Shown here: one piece after another, positions 1 to 8,174 of the stretch
Numbering within the stretch: position 1 is the first letter of the stretch
How the letters are laid out: each line of letters starts with the position of its first letter
Assembly: GCF_000733925.1 (NCBI RefSeq)
Contig: NZ_JPOO01000001.1
Span: 124,001-188,000, forward strand
DNA from: Arenibacter algicola
GTDB lineage: Bacteria > Bacteroidota > Bacteroidia > Flavobacteriales > Flavobacteriaceae
DNA: 64,000 nt
Direction: 5' to 3'
Position numbers and translations under genes: made by a program
The notes under the pieces: model-generated
Told to the model about the DNA's origin: nothing
Databases searched by the model: none
Seen by the model: the letters and a program-made list of their open reading frames with translations, nothing else

Positions 1-131
1 AGATTTGACGAGGGACTTCCAATCATTAATACCGAACCAACTTCCAAGTCATCAATTTCGTTTGTTGTTGTCGATGCTTGCAGTAATGTAATTCCGCAAA
101 TAAAATAAAGTGCTGTTAATACTGTTTTCAT
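1..131 (-). CDS. Secreted protein of unknown function, 5' part only
   Basis: The reading frame opens with ATG at 129-131 on the minus strand and runs off the left edge, leaving 43 codons. The first ~20 residues (MKTVLTALYFICGITLLQAS) look like a Sec signal peptide, followed by a polar start TTTNEIDDLEVGSV. I do not recognise the family from this fragment. The gene points out of the window, away from the sugar dehydrogenase-like gene at 470-1735, which is on the same strand upstream of it, separated by a terminator-like hairpin. The call of a coding region rests on the good signal peptide and uninterrupted frame; the function is unknown. Confidence 0.6.
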   Translation of the reverse strand, partial: MKTVLTALYFICGITLLQASTTTNEIDDLEVGSVLMIGSPSSN

Positions 132-469
132 AGTTTTACAGGTGTTTTTTAATTGTTTAATCATTTTTACCGCCTAAAAATAATAATTATGGAATATTTT
201 TTTTCTTAAGATTTTCATAAATCGGCCAGTGGATAGGTCCAATTTAGGAGGAGGTGAATGTGGGATGACTATTAGAGTAAATACGTTTATGTTGAAAGTA
301 GGGTTGTAGATTAGAAAAAATATAAATTCCCTTAGAAAAAAACTTCTAAGGGAATTTATATTCAACTAGACTTAGACTTATTAATACAAATCCATAGCGC
401 CCTTGCGGATGCAATTCGCCTACTTTTATCGTTGAATTAGTTTAAGGGCAGTTCTTCGAAAATCAATGA
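132..469. other. Intergenic region with promoter of the left-edge gene and a terminator
   Basis: No credible gene is seen in these 338 bases. The sequence is AT-rich and holds the strong inverted repeat at 321-360. A 63-codon minus-strand frame (174-365) lies across that hairpin and has no family resemblance, so it is not called. Confidence 0.6.
314..360 (-). terminator. Rho-independent terminator after the sugar dehydrogenase-like gene
   Basis: A perfect 16-bp inverted repeat (arms 321-336 and 345-360, stem around AATTCCCTTAGA) with an 8-nt loop. Read on the minus strand it is followed by a run of T (314-320 complement). It sits about 110 bases beyond the stop codon of the minus-strand gene at 470-1735. 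Confidence 0.7.
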
Positions 470-1735
470 TCAATAAGTTATTTTATAAACCGTTCCTTTA
501 AGGTCTTCACTAACATATAGTTCACCGTTGGGACCCTGTGCCAATCCACATGGCCTACGCTGAATTGGGCCACTGGGATTTGCAAGGTCGATGCCGGAAA
601 AGTTATCGGCAAATATTTCCCAATTTCCATTAGGTTTACCATCCTTGAAAGGTACGAAGGCCACCAAATATCCCTTTTTTAATTCTGGGGACTGTCCATG
701 GAAAGCAATAAAGGCGCCATTCCTATATTTTTCTGGAAACATTGTTCCTGTGTAAAAAAGCAGGTCGTTGGGAGCCAAATGTGCCGGGAATGCCATTAAA
801 GGGTCTATGGCGTTTTCGCTTCCTGTTTTTTCACCGTCGCCCCCATATTCCGGGGCAAGGATATTCTTCTTCTTAAACTGATCGTAATAGATATAGGGCC
901 AACCGGCATCATCACCTTCATGAAGTTCAAATAAAGTTTCTGCGGGCAGTTCTGCACTGTGCTTGGCGGTATAGTGTTCAGGATAAAAATCATGGAATGC
1001 CCCGCGCCCATGAACTACAGCGAATAAGGAGTTGGTCTTGTAATTCCAAGCTGTGCCCACGGCATTTTTAACTCCAGTGGCATAACGCTTACCATCAGCA
1101 AAGGATTGGTTTAATTTATCCGCCTTGAATTGCCAGATTCCACCTGCAGAATCCAGTATTGTACAGGGCATAATGCCGTTTCCGGTACCCTCTTCACGAC
1201 AGGAATCGTTCCAAGAGCCTATGGTAACATAAATGTTGGCATTATCATCCATTACAAATGATTTTGCGTTGTCCCGGCCTTTATCCGCCAATCCATCCAC
1301 TATATTTTCTGGATTTTCAATATCGATAATTTCTTCATTTTCATTTAATTTATAGCGATAGACCCCAGAATTGGAGGAGGTGTATAAATAGCCATTTTTT
1401 ATCAATATGCCTGTCCCAGGGAGATTGCCAAATTGTTGTTCGGCATCAATTTTCCCATCATTGTCAGTGTCCTTTAAGAGAATAATACCTTTTTCATCCT
1501 TTAATTTGGATCTATTTACATAGATATCCCCATTTTTTGAGACGGTCATATGGCGTAGATTTCCCAAATCTTCCGCAACCACCTGCAATGAAAATCCCTC
1601 TGGGATAACAATGTCGGTTTCATTTACGGGTTTAGGTTTTTCTGGAGATTTCTGTTTGCATTGCGTTGTTAATGAACCCAATAAAACGATTATGGATAAT
1701 GATTTAAGTAGAGGGAAGGAAATTGTGTTCTTCAT
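470..1735 (-). CDS. PQQ-type glucose/sorbosone dehydrogenase-like lipoprotein
   Basis: A 421-residue predicted lipoprotein resembling the beta-propeller family of soluble glucose/sorbosone (aldose) dehydrogenases. The start is placed at ATG 1733-1735, because the peptide MKNTISFPLLKSLSI is then a normal lipoprotein signal ending at a cysteine (LTTQC). The longer frame from 1762 adds nine residues that break the signal. The body begins IVIPEGFSLQVVAEDLG, typical of the family, and carries repeated blade motifs such as GDIYVNRS, NIYVTIGSWNDSC and FAVVHGRGAFHDFYPEHY. Members oxidise aldoses in the periplasm using PQQ, but many Bacteroidota homologues have unproven cofactors. It stands alone, with the fusion gene divergent to its right, and the short intergenic region (1736-1931) must hold both promoters. 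The substrate is unknown. Confidence 0.75.
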   Translation of the reverse strand: MKNTISFPLLKSLSIIVLLGSLTTQCKQKSPEKPKPVNETDIVIPEGFSLQVVAEDLGNLRHMTVSKNGDIYVNRSKLKDEKGIILLKDTDNDGKIDAEQQFGNLPGTGILIKNGYLYTSSNSGVYRYKLNENEEIIDIENPENIVDGLADKGRDNAKSFVMDDNANIYVTIGSWNDSCREEGTGNGIMPCTILDSAGGIWQFKADKLNQSFADGKRYATGVKNAVGTAWNYKTNSLFAVVHGRGAFHDFYPEHYTAKHSAELPAETLFELHEGDDAGWPYIYYDQFKKKNILAPEYGGDGEKTGSENAIDPLMAFPAHLAPNDLLFYTGTMFPEKYRNGAFIAFHGQSPELKKGYLVAFVPFKDGKPNGNWEIFADNFSGIDLANPSGPIQRRPCGLAQGPNGELYVSEDLKGTVYKITY

Positions 1736-1931
1736 GAATATGTTTTGGTAAAGTTTGATCAAGAGCTAAAGATAGTATATCAATCTTATTTATTGAAAAA
1801 AAAACAATATATGGCGTCATAAGTTCAAGTGTTTTAATTCTTTCTCCGAGTGGTCTTGTGAAAATAATATGCTTATTTTGGTTGTTGGATTATTTGTTCA
1901 TAGGGGCGCAAAGGAAAAAGGAACCAAGCTA

Positions 1932-4900
1932 ATGGATTACAACAAAATCAAAATAACGGAGAATCAAGCCATCAATATTGCCCTTGAGAATTTTAACATT
2001 CAAGGTGCGGCCAAGGCCTTGCCCGGGGAAATCGATTTTAATTTTAAGATCGATGCAACGGACGGAGCGGATTATATTTTAAAAGTCTCCCGTCCTGACG
2101 AGAACGCGGATTATTTGGATTTTCAACAGAAATTGCTGCTTTATACCAATGATCAAGAAAAGGATTTAACTGTACCTAAGGTTATTCGGGATAGACAGTG
2201 GAATCTGATTTCGGAAATTAAGGATGAATACGGAAATATTAGAAAGGTACGCCTTCTGTCCTGGATATCAGGTAGGGTGTGGAGCACGGTAAACCCACAA
2301 TTGGACAATCTTCGGGATAGTCTAGGGGAACAATGTGGGAGACTTACCCGGGCCTTGCAGGGTTTTGACCATCCCGAGGCCCATCGGAAATTTGTTTGGG
2401 ATATAGCGGAAGGGGCTTGGACAACGGATTATCTCCACCTCTTTAGCGGTGAGCAAAAAGAGATTGTTTCCTATTTTCAGGACCAGTTCAAGCAGGCACG
2501 GTCCGGTTATTCCCAGTTGCGAAAGGCAGTGGTTCACAATGATGCCAACGACAATAATGTGATTGTTTCCCAAGACCTGATCAGTCCCAAAGTGGTCTCT
2601 GCCATAGATTTCGGGGATTCGGTTTATACCCAGATAATCAATGATCTGGCCGTGGCCTGTGCCTATGCCATCATGGGGCACAATGATCCGTTGGAAGCGG
2701 CAATACCAATTGTACGGGGCTATCACCGTTCATTTCCTTTAGAAGAGAATGAATTGGAACATTTGTATATGGCCATCGCCATGCGCTTGGTGATATCCGT
2801 TACCAAATCGGCCATCAATAAGGAGAAGGAACCGGACAATACCTATCTTTTGATCAGTGAAAAGCCGGCTTGGGAGTTATTGCGGATGTGGAAGGATGAA
2901 AACGCCGATTTTGCGCACTATAGTTTTAGGGAGGCCTGTGGCTATAGTGCCCACCCCAAGGAAGAAACATTCGCGGCATGGGCCAAAAAGCAGAACCTTT
3001 CTCTGGATAAACTATTTCCCACTATAGGTTCCAACAGTATACATCCCCTAGATTTAAGTGTGTCCAGTAAATGGCTTGGGCATGAAATGGACTTTAATGA
3101 CCTGGATTTTTTTCAATATAAGCTCAATAAATTGCAGCACAAACACCCTACAAGAATTTTGGCAGGAGGTTATTTGGAGCCGAGGCCCATTTACACTACA
3201 TCCTCTTATGATAAAATAGGGAACACCGGAAGGGAGAGCAGGAGTATTCATTTAGGGGTCGATTTTTGGTTGCCGGCAGATACCCCTGTGCATGCCCTTT
3301 TTGACGGGGAAGTGGTTACTGCTGTCAATGATAAAGGGGATAAGGAATATGGCGGATTGGTCATTTTAAAACATCGGGAAGAAGGCTCGGAGTTTTATAC
3401 GCTTTACGGGCATTTGTCCGTGGCCAGTGCTACAAAGTATGCGGTTGGAGCCAAAATAAAGGCTGGCGACGTCATAGGCGTTTTGGGGAACTGGCCAGAG
3501 AACGGTAATTGGGCCCCACATCTACATTTTCAGATCATGCTGTCCATGCTGCATTATAAAATCGATTTTCCCGGAGTGGCATACCAAAGCCAGCTTGCCG
3601 TATGGAAAAGTCTTTGCCCTGATCCCAACCTTTTGTTCAAGACCAAGGGTCTTGTGGAAAGGCAAGCTACCTCCAATTCGGACATCATCGACTATAGAAA
3701 ACAACATTTGGGCAAAAGTCTGAGCCTGCAATACAAGGTGCCCATTAAAATGGTACGTGGGGCAGGGCAGTACCTAATGGACCAGTACGGAAGAAAATAT
3801 CTGGACACCGTAAACAATGTGGCCCATGTGGGGCACGAACATCCTGATGTGGTAAGGGCAGGGCAGGAACAAATGGCCCTGATCAATACCAATATTCGCT
3901 ATCTGCACGAAAATATCAATGCGTTGGCCAAGGAGCTGTTGGAGACTTTACCCCCTGAACTAAGTGTACTCCATTTTGTGAATTCGGGCAGTGAGGCCAA
4001 TGAACTTGCAATAAGAATGGTAAAGGCGGCCACGGGAGAAAAGGATATAATTGCTTCGGAAGTAGGGTATCACGGTAACTCCAATATGTGCATCGATATA
4101 AGTTCCTATAAGTTTGATGGCAAAGGAGGCAGGGGCGCCCCGGAACACACCCATATTTTTCCCTTGCCCGATGCCTTTAGGGGAAAATACCGGGGGGAAA
4201 ACACAGGCGAGTCATATGCAGAGGAGGTGAAGGTGCAAATAGATAAGATTCATGCCAAGGGACGGGGAGTAGGGGCCTTTATCATAGAGCCGATTATTAG
4301 CTGTGGGGGACAGATAGAGTTACCGGAAGGATTCTTGGCCAAGGCCTACCAATACGTGAAGGAAGCGGGCGGACTCTGTATCTCGGATGAGGTGCAGGTA
4401 GGTTGTGGGCGTATGGGCAGTACCTTTTGGGGCTTCCAATTGCACGGGGTAATTCCCGATATCGTGACCATTGGCAAACCCTTGGGCAATGGACATCCCC
4501 TGGCCGCAGTAGCCTGTACCCAAGAAGTAGCTGAAAAATTCGCCAATGGTATGGAGTATTTCAACACCTTCGGGGGCAATCCCGTATCCTGTGCCATTGG
4601 TGCCGAGGTTCTAAGGGTGGTACAACGGGGGAAGCTACAGGCACATGCCTTGGAGATGGGGACCTATTTGAAACAGCAGTTAAATAAGCTTTCAAAGGAT
4701 TTCCCAATTATTGGGGATGTAAGGGGGCAGGGTCTTTTTTTAGGCTTGGAACTGGTCGATTACAAGATGGAACCTTTGGCGGCCCAGACCGATTATTTGG
4801 CCAACCGTATGAAGGACCACGGTATTCTTATGAGTACCGATGGTCCGGACCACAACGTTCTTAAAATTAAACCCCCTATGGTCTTTTCCCAGGAAAATGC

Positions 4901-4958
4901 GGAAGAACTTATATTTTATTTAGGGAAAATTTTAGGCGAAGATTTTATGAAACTGTAA
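1932..4958 (+). CDS. Three-domain fusion: APH-type kinase, M23 peptidase-like domain, class-III PLP aminotransferase/phospho-lyase
   Basis: A 1008-residue cytoplasmic-looking protein. The start ATG 1932 is preceded by AAGGA; the frame can be extended to 1869 but the extra 21 residues look like non-coding sequence. Residues ~15-340 are an aminoglycoside phosphotransferase/hydroxylysine-kinase-like fold with a Brenner motif (VVHNDANDNN, His202/Asp204) and a DFGD metal motif at Asp226. Residues ~410-570 resemble an M23 (LytM) domain, with HLGVD (His440, Asp444) and HLH (His530, His532), so the zinc ligands appear intact. Residues ~585-1008 form a fold-type I class-III aminotransferase with SDEVQVG and the PLP lysine K849 in TIGKPLGNG. 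Kinases of this type paired with such PLP enzymes act in ethanolamine- or hydroxylysine-type degradation: phosphorylation, then PLP-dependent elimination. The substrate here is inference. A terminator follows at 5010. Confidence 0.85.
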   Translation: MDYNKIKITENQAINIALENFNIQGAAKALPGEIDFNFKIDATDGADYILKVSRPDENADYLDFQQKLLLYTNDQEKDLTVPKVIRDRQWNLISEIKDEYGNIRKVRLLSWISGRVWSTVNPQLDNLRDSLGEQCGRLTRALQGFDHPEAHRKFVWDIAEGAWTTDYLHLFSGEQKEIVSYFQDQFKQARSGYSQLRKAVVHNDANDNNVIVSQDLISPKVVSAIDFGDSVYTQIINDLAVACAYAIMGHNDPLEAAIPIVRGYHRSFPLEENELEHLYMAIAMRLVISVTKSAINKEKEPDNTYLLISEKPAWELLRMWKDENADFAHYSFREACGYSAHPKEETFAAWAKKQNLSLDKLFPTIGSNSIHPLDLSVSSKWLGHEMDFNDLDFFQYKLNKLQHKHPTRILAGGYLEPRPIYTTSSYDKIGNTGRESRSIHLGVDFWLPADTPVHALFDGEVVTAVNDKGDKEYGGLVILKHREEGSEFYTLYGHLSVASATKYAVGAKIKAGDVIGVLGNWPENGNWAPHLHFQIMLSMLHYKIDFPGVAYQSQLAVWKSLCPDPNLLFKTKGLVERQATSNSDIIDYRKQHLGKSLSLQYKVPIKMVRGAGQYLMDQYGRKYLDTVNNVAHVGHEHPDVVRAGQEQMALINTNIRYLHENINALAKELLETLPPELSVLHFVNSGSEANELAIRMVKAATGEKDIIASEVGYHGNSNMCIDISSYKFDGKGGRGAPEHTHIFPLPDAFRGKYRGENTGESYAEEVKVQIDKIHAKGRGVGAFIIEPIISCGGQIELPEGFLAKAYQYVKEAGGLCISDEVQVGCGRMGSTFWGFQLHGVIPDIVTIGKPLGNGHPLAAVACTQEVAEKFANGMEYFNTFGGNPVSCAIGAEVLRVVQRGKLQAHALEMGTYLKQQLNKLSKDFPIIGDVRGQGLFLGLELVDYKMEPLAAQTDYLANRMKDHGILMSTDGPDHNVLKIKPPMVFSQENAEELIFYLGKILGEDFMKL

Positions 4959-5009
4959 TCAAATCTTAGGTATTCACAGATCAATCGCTTCGTTAAGTCC
5001 CCACCCTAG

Positions 5010-5045
5010 GCCTCCCCAAGGAGAGGGAAACCTTGAGGCGTTTTT
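5010..5045 (+). terminator. Terminator after the kinase/M23/aminotransferase fusion
   Basis: An imperfect hairpin: GCCTC (5010-5014) and AAGG (5018-5021) pair with CCTT (5031-5034) and GAGGC (5035-5039), with a CCC bulge, followed by GTTTTT. It begins 51 bases after the stop codon. The GC-rich sequence resembles the CCTCCCC/GGGGAGG palindromes often dispersed between flavobacterial genes, so it may also be a repeat copy. Confidence 0.6.
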
Positions 5046-5103
5046 ATGGTAATTATACAATATAAGGAACGTCAGTATATCCTGTGTGGTTTGTCACCAA
5101 ATC

Positions 5104-6381
5104 CTAGTCCATGATAAACTTGGCTCCCAATTCAAAAATACTGGCGCTTAAACCGGTTGTTCTTTCATATTGGTTGAACCTAAAGCTAATGCTCTTTAAA
5201 CCGAATTTCCATATTTTGCTCTGGGTAAAAATATCCTTGTAGGTAATGCCGAAACCGTATTGATTACTATCAAATTCGGACAGGTCATAATCAGAGGTAT
5301 AGTACTGGTAGGTTGATAATGCCGTTTCCTTGGCGTAAAAATAATCGGAGGCTGTTTGTGTATAATAGCGGTACATGGGATATACCGTAAATTTTTCCGA
5401 TATTTTTATGGGTATTTCCAAACTTCCTGTATAAGCGGTAATCCCCCAGTCGTCATAATAGTATCTGAAGTAAGCGCGAAGGCTCATTTGATCGTTCAGG
5501 TAATACGCAAGCCTGCCTCCAACAGGGATTTTAAACCTGGAAGAAGGCAATAATTCAACATTATCCGCCAATTGAAAATCTTCTATAAAAAAGTCGTTCC
5601 TATCCTGTAAATATACCCTTTGGTGCGGGGTGGAAAGTAGTCCGTCCTGAAGAACAAAATCTAGCGACAGGGACGCTTGGAAGCGTTTGCTTATGATTTG
5701 GGAAAAATTGAGGGAAAGGGAATAAGAATTTCGGTTTAAGTCGTTAAACTCGTTAAATAATGGAGAATAGGTGCCCGTACCAGTAATTCTATTATCAAAA
5801 AAACCGTCCCGTAGTTCAATGGGGTATTGCGGATTATAGGTATCCAAATATACCTGCCCGCTAATACCAAGTTCTGTATTTTTTTCGTTCATGAGATGGG
5901 TATAGCCCCCTCCGAAACCAATGGAAAAGTAATCGTATTCGGCAGATACGGCTATATTACCGCTTAGGATTTTATTTCTGTCCTTGGAACTATGTATAAA
6001 GGTAGGGTGAAAATAAGTGAGGGCATCACTTCGGGAAGCGCCCGAAGATTCCACCCAGGGACTAGCTGTTTTATTCCCGTCGAAAGGGTTGATATTACTG
6101 GAGGAGGCGGAGGTATAGGCAGATATTCCTGCATCCAGACTTAGTACGTTATCTTCCCCTATAGGGATGCTAACAATAATCGTAGGGGTCATATCCGTTA
6201 ATTTTTCCGTTCCTTCCCCGCCGGTTACAGCGGCATTGTCTCCGTCCTGGCTATAATAACTATACAGCAATTCTACCTCCGGGGTTTCCAATACTTTTTT
6301 TATATACTCTTGATTATTGCCTTGGGAGAATCCGCCCCAAGAAATCAACCCGAAAAATATTATAAATCCTATTCCTTTCAT
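5104..6381 (-). CDS. DUF3570 family outer-membrane beta-barrel-like protein
   Basis: A 425-residue protein with a signal peptide (MKGIGFIIFFGLISWGGFSQ), then alternating amphipathic strands rich in Tyr, Phe and Asn ending LGAKFIMD. This pattern fits an outer-membrane beta-barrel, and the sequence matches my knowledge of DUF3570. Near residues 113-118 it contains SGASRS, which resembles the [ST]GA[ST]-x-[ST] motif of ApbE flavinylation targets (see findings). It is the last gene of a compact minus-strand cluster: thioredoxin, ApbE, DUF4266, DUF3570, with 4-nt overlap to 6-nt gaps. That order suggests a surface or periplasmic redox unit, perhaps with FMN attached covalently. The molecular role of DUF3570 is not established to my knowledge. 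Confidence 0.85.
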   Translation of the reverse strand: MKGIGFIIFFGLISWGGFSQGNNQEYIKKVLETPEVELLYSYYSQDGDNAAVTGGEGTEKLTDMTPTIIVSIPIGEDNVLSLDAGISAYTSASSSNINPFDGNKTASPWVESSGASRSDALTYFHPTFIHSSKDRNKILSGNIAVSAEYDYFSIGFGGGYTHLMNEKNTELGISGQVYLDTYNPQYPIELRDGFFDNRITGTGTYSPLFNEFNDLNRNSYSLSLNFSQIISKRFQASLSLDFVLQDGLLSTPHQRVYLQDRNDFFIEDFQLADNVELLPSSRFKIPVGGRLAYYLNDQMSLRAYFRYYYDDWGITAYTGSLEIPIKISEKFTVYPMYRYYTQTASDYFYAKETALSTYQYYTSDYDLSEFDSNQYGFGITYKDIFTQSKIWKFGLKSISFRFNQYERTTGLSASIFELGAKFIMD

Positions 6382-6387
6382 TCTATT

Positions 6388-6597
6388 TTAATTGCATCCG
6401 CACCCACCACCTGTTTTGCCTCCATTGGCACCTGCAGCGGCTTCCCGATATATGTGAAAATTGGTTTCGAACCGCTCCAAGCTTTTGGTAGCCAGGTTCA
6501 TTTCTTCATCGTTGAGGTATACCTTGTCGTATTCCCTTACCGCAACACATGAGGATAGTGATAAAATGCCAATAAAGAGTATGATAAATTGTCGCAT
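6388..6597 (-). CDS. DUF4266 small lipoprotein
   Basis: A 69-residue lipoprotein. The start ATG 6595-6597 gives MRQFIILFIGILSLSSC, a textbook lipobox with Cys17; upstream extension to 6660 would overlap ApbE and spoil the signal. The mature protein is short and ends in a Gly/Cys-rich tail, GANGGKTGGGCGCN, the hallmark of DUF4266 as I know it. The CGC pair near the C-terminus could coordinate metal or be reduced by the adjacent thioredoxin-like protein; this is inference. It lies 4 bases after the ApbE stop and 6 bases before the DUF3570 start, so translation of the four genes is probably coupled. Confidence 0.8.
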   Translation of the reverse strand: MRQFIILFIGILSLSSCVAVREYDKVYLNDEEMNLATKSLERFETNFHIYREAAAGANGGKTGGGCGCN

Positions 6598-6601
6598 AGT
6601 G

Positions 6602-7591
6602 CTATTGGGTTTTGTTAAGTTGAATGTTTTCAGAAGTGTGTATATGATTGTGATCATCAATAATAATGCATTCCACCCCTTTAATTTGGTTTATCATGTT
6701 AAGTCCCGTTTCCGCTCCGGTAATAAAAACCGAGGTGGCCAGTGCATCACACAATTCAGCACTAGGGGCAAAAATGGTAACACTAAGGACGCCTGTAGAG
6801 GGGTAACCGGTCCGGGGGTCAATAATATGGCTATATTTTATCCCATTAAAAGTGACATATTTTTCATAATTACCGGAGGTGGCTACAGCCGCATTTACTA
6901 CAGGGAACCAGGAGAATATGTTGTCTTTGTTAAGAGGGTTGGTAATGCCCACCATCCAATCGGTTCCATCGGGTTGTTTTCCCCAGGTGGTCAGGTCCCC
7001 CGAAGCATTAATAATTCCGGACTTAACACCTTCGGCTTTTAGCATACTTCTTACCTTATCGGCGGCGTAGCCTTTTCCAATGGCACCAAAACCTATTTTC
7101 ATACCCTCCAACTTTAAAAACACCGTTTGTGACTTCTTATCGAGCACAATATTTTGGTAGCCTATCTTGGCAACAGAATTTTCTATGGCTTCTTTAGTGG
7201 GCATTTCGGTCATGCTGCCGTCGTATTTCCAAACTTTATCAATTGAGGCATAGGTAATATCGAAGGCACCGTCGGTAATTTTGGAGACGGTGATGCATCG
7301 CTCAATAAGGTCTATTAATTCCTGATCAACTTTTACCGGATTTACACCTGCATTATTATTGATTTTGGAAGTTTGTGAGGAAGGGTTCCATGAGGAAATC
7401 AAGTTTTCTATTCTGGTGATTTCTTCAATGGCTTTATCTATATAATGGTCAGCGGTAGCTTCATCTTTTGCAACTATAGTAATATCGAACCTACTTCCCA
7501 TTAATTTTGTGGTCCGTCTATGTGCTATGTCCTGAGCAAAAACGAAACATGGGATTATAAATGCAATTGCGAATAATAATGGGTTTTTCAA
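6602..7591 (-). CDS. apbE: ApbE-family FAD:protein FMN transferase
   Basis: A 329-residue exported protein (signal MKNPLLFAIAFIIPCFVFAQ). It carries the family landmarks in order: RRTTKLMGSRFDIT near the start, GAFDITYAS, IGFGAIGKGYAADKV (flavin binding), ASGDLTTWGKQP, YSHIIDPRTGYP and CDALATSVFI. ApbE enzymes use FAD and Mg2+ to attach FMN covalently to Ser/Thr of target proteins on the outer side of the cytoplasmic membrane. The start ATG overlaps the stop of the upstream thioredoxin gene by 4 bases. No classical NqrB/NqrC/RnfG target is encoded nearby, so the neighbours DUF3570 and DUF4266 are the natural candidate substrates or partners. Confidence 0.93.
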   Translation of the reverse strand: MKNPLLFAIAFIIPCFVFAQDIAHRRTTKLMGSRFDITIVAKDEATADHYIDKAIEEITRIENLISSWNPSSQTSKINNNAGVNPVKVDQELIDLIERCITVSKITDGAFDITYASIDKVWKYDGSMTEMPTKEAIENSVAKIGYQNIVLDKKSQTVFLKLEGMKIGFGAIGKGYAADKVRSMLKAEGVKSGIINASGDLTTWGKQPDGTDWMVGITNPLNKDNIFSWFPVVNAAVATSGNYEKYVTFNGIKYSHIIDPRTGYPSTGVLSVTIFAPSAELCDALATSVFITGAETGLNMINQIKGVECIIIDDHNHIHTSENIQLNKTQ

Positions 7592-8022
7592 CCTTCAAAC
7601 GATTTTAAAAGTGCAATATATTCCTTAACGGATATATTTTTGAATCCAGTTTGGCCCAGGATATTCCCACTGGCATCCAATACTAGGACCAAGGGGAAGT
7701 ATCCGTTTTTATTATACTTTTCTGCGAGTTGGGCATTTTTAGTCTTTTGTTCCTCTGGGAGCTGGTTGGCTTTTTTTCTTGGAAAATCTGCTCTGAGCAT
7801 TGTCCAATGGCCTTTAGCATAATCTTGAAATTCAGGGGACTGCCAAATACTCTTGTCCAATTTAATGCAGGGGGCACACCAATCGGAACCAGAAAAGACC
7901 AATACGATATTTTGATGTTTTTCTTTTGCGAGGGCAGCTGCGTCCGACCAATTACTTTCCCATTTTTGAGCGCTTAGGAAACTTGACAAAAATAGGGCCA
8001 TTATTAAAGTCCACTTCTTCAT
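7588..8022 (-). CDS. Secreted thioredoxin-family protein (WCAPC)
   Basis: 144 residues from ATG 8020-8022, giving the signal peptide MKKWTLIMALFLSSFLSAQ; the longer frame from 8067 is less likely. The mature part has the thioredoxin-like active site SGSDWCAPCIKLDKS and the later NGYFPLVLVLD, which holds the cis-Pro. The protein is similar to DUF255/thioredoxin_7-type periplasmic reductases. It heads the ApbE cluster and overlaps ApbE by 4 bases. It probably keeps cysteines of exported partners reduced, with the CGC tail of the DUF4266 lipoprotein as a possible client (inference). Confidence 0.88.
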   Translation of the reverse strand: MKKWTLIMALFLSSFLSAQKWESNWSDAAALAKEKHQNIVLVFSGSDWCAPCIKLDKSIWQSPEFQDYAKGHWTMLRADFPRKKANQLPEEQKTKNAQLAEKYNKNGYFPLVLVLDASGNILGQTGFKNISVKEYIALLKSFEG

Positions 8023-8174
8023 TACAGAATGTTTAAGTGATAAAAATATAGCTTTTGGGTATATCAAAACATGATAACTATCAGTACATTTTGTCGGGCA
8101 TAAATTAATTCCTTACAACTTTATATTAATCAAATTACGGTAAATGAATGATTCGTTTATGTAGGGATAGGGGA

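Noticed and set aside
174..365. 63-codon minus-strand reading frame
   Set aside because: It lies over a strong terminator hairpin in an AT-rich intergenic stretch and has no recognisable motif.
6461..7042. 193-codon plus-strand frame antisense to the DUF4266 and ApbE genes
   Set aside because: It overlaps well-supported genes on the other strand and shows no family features; it is a shadow frame.
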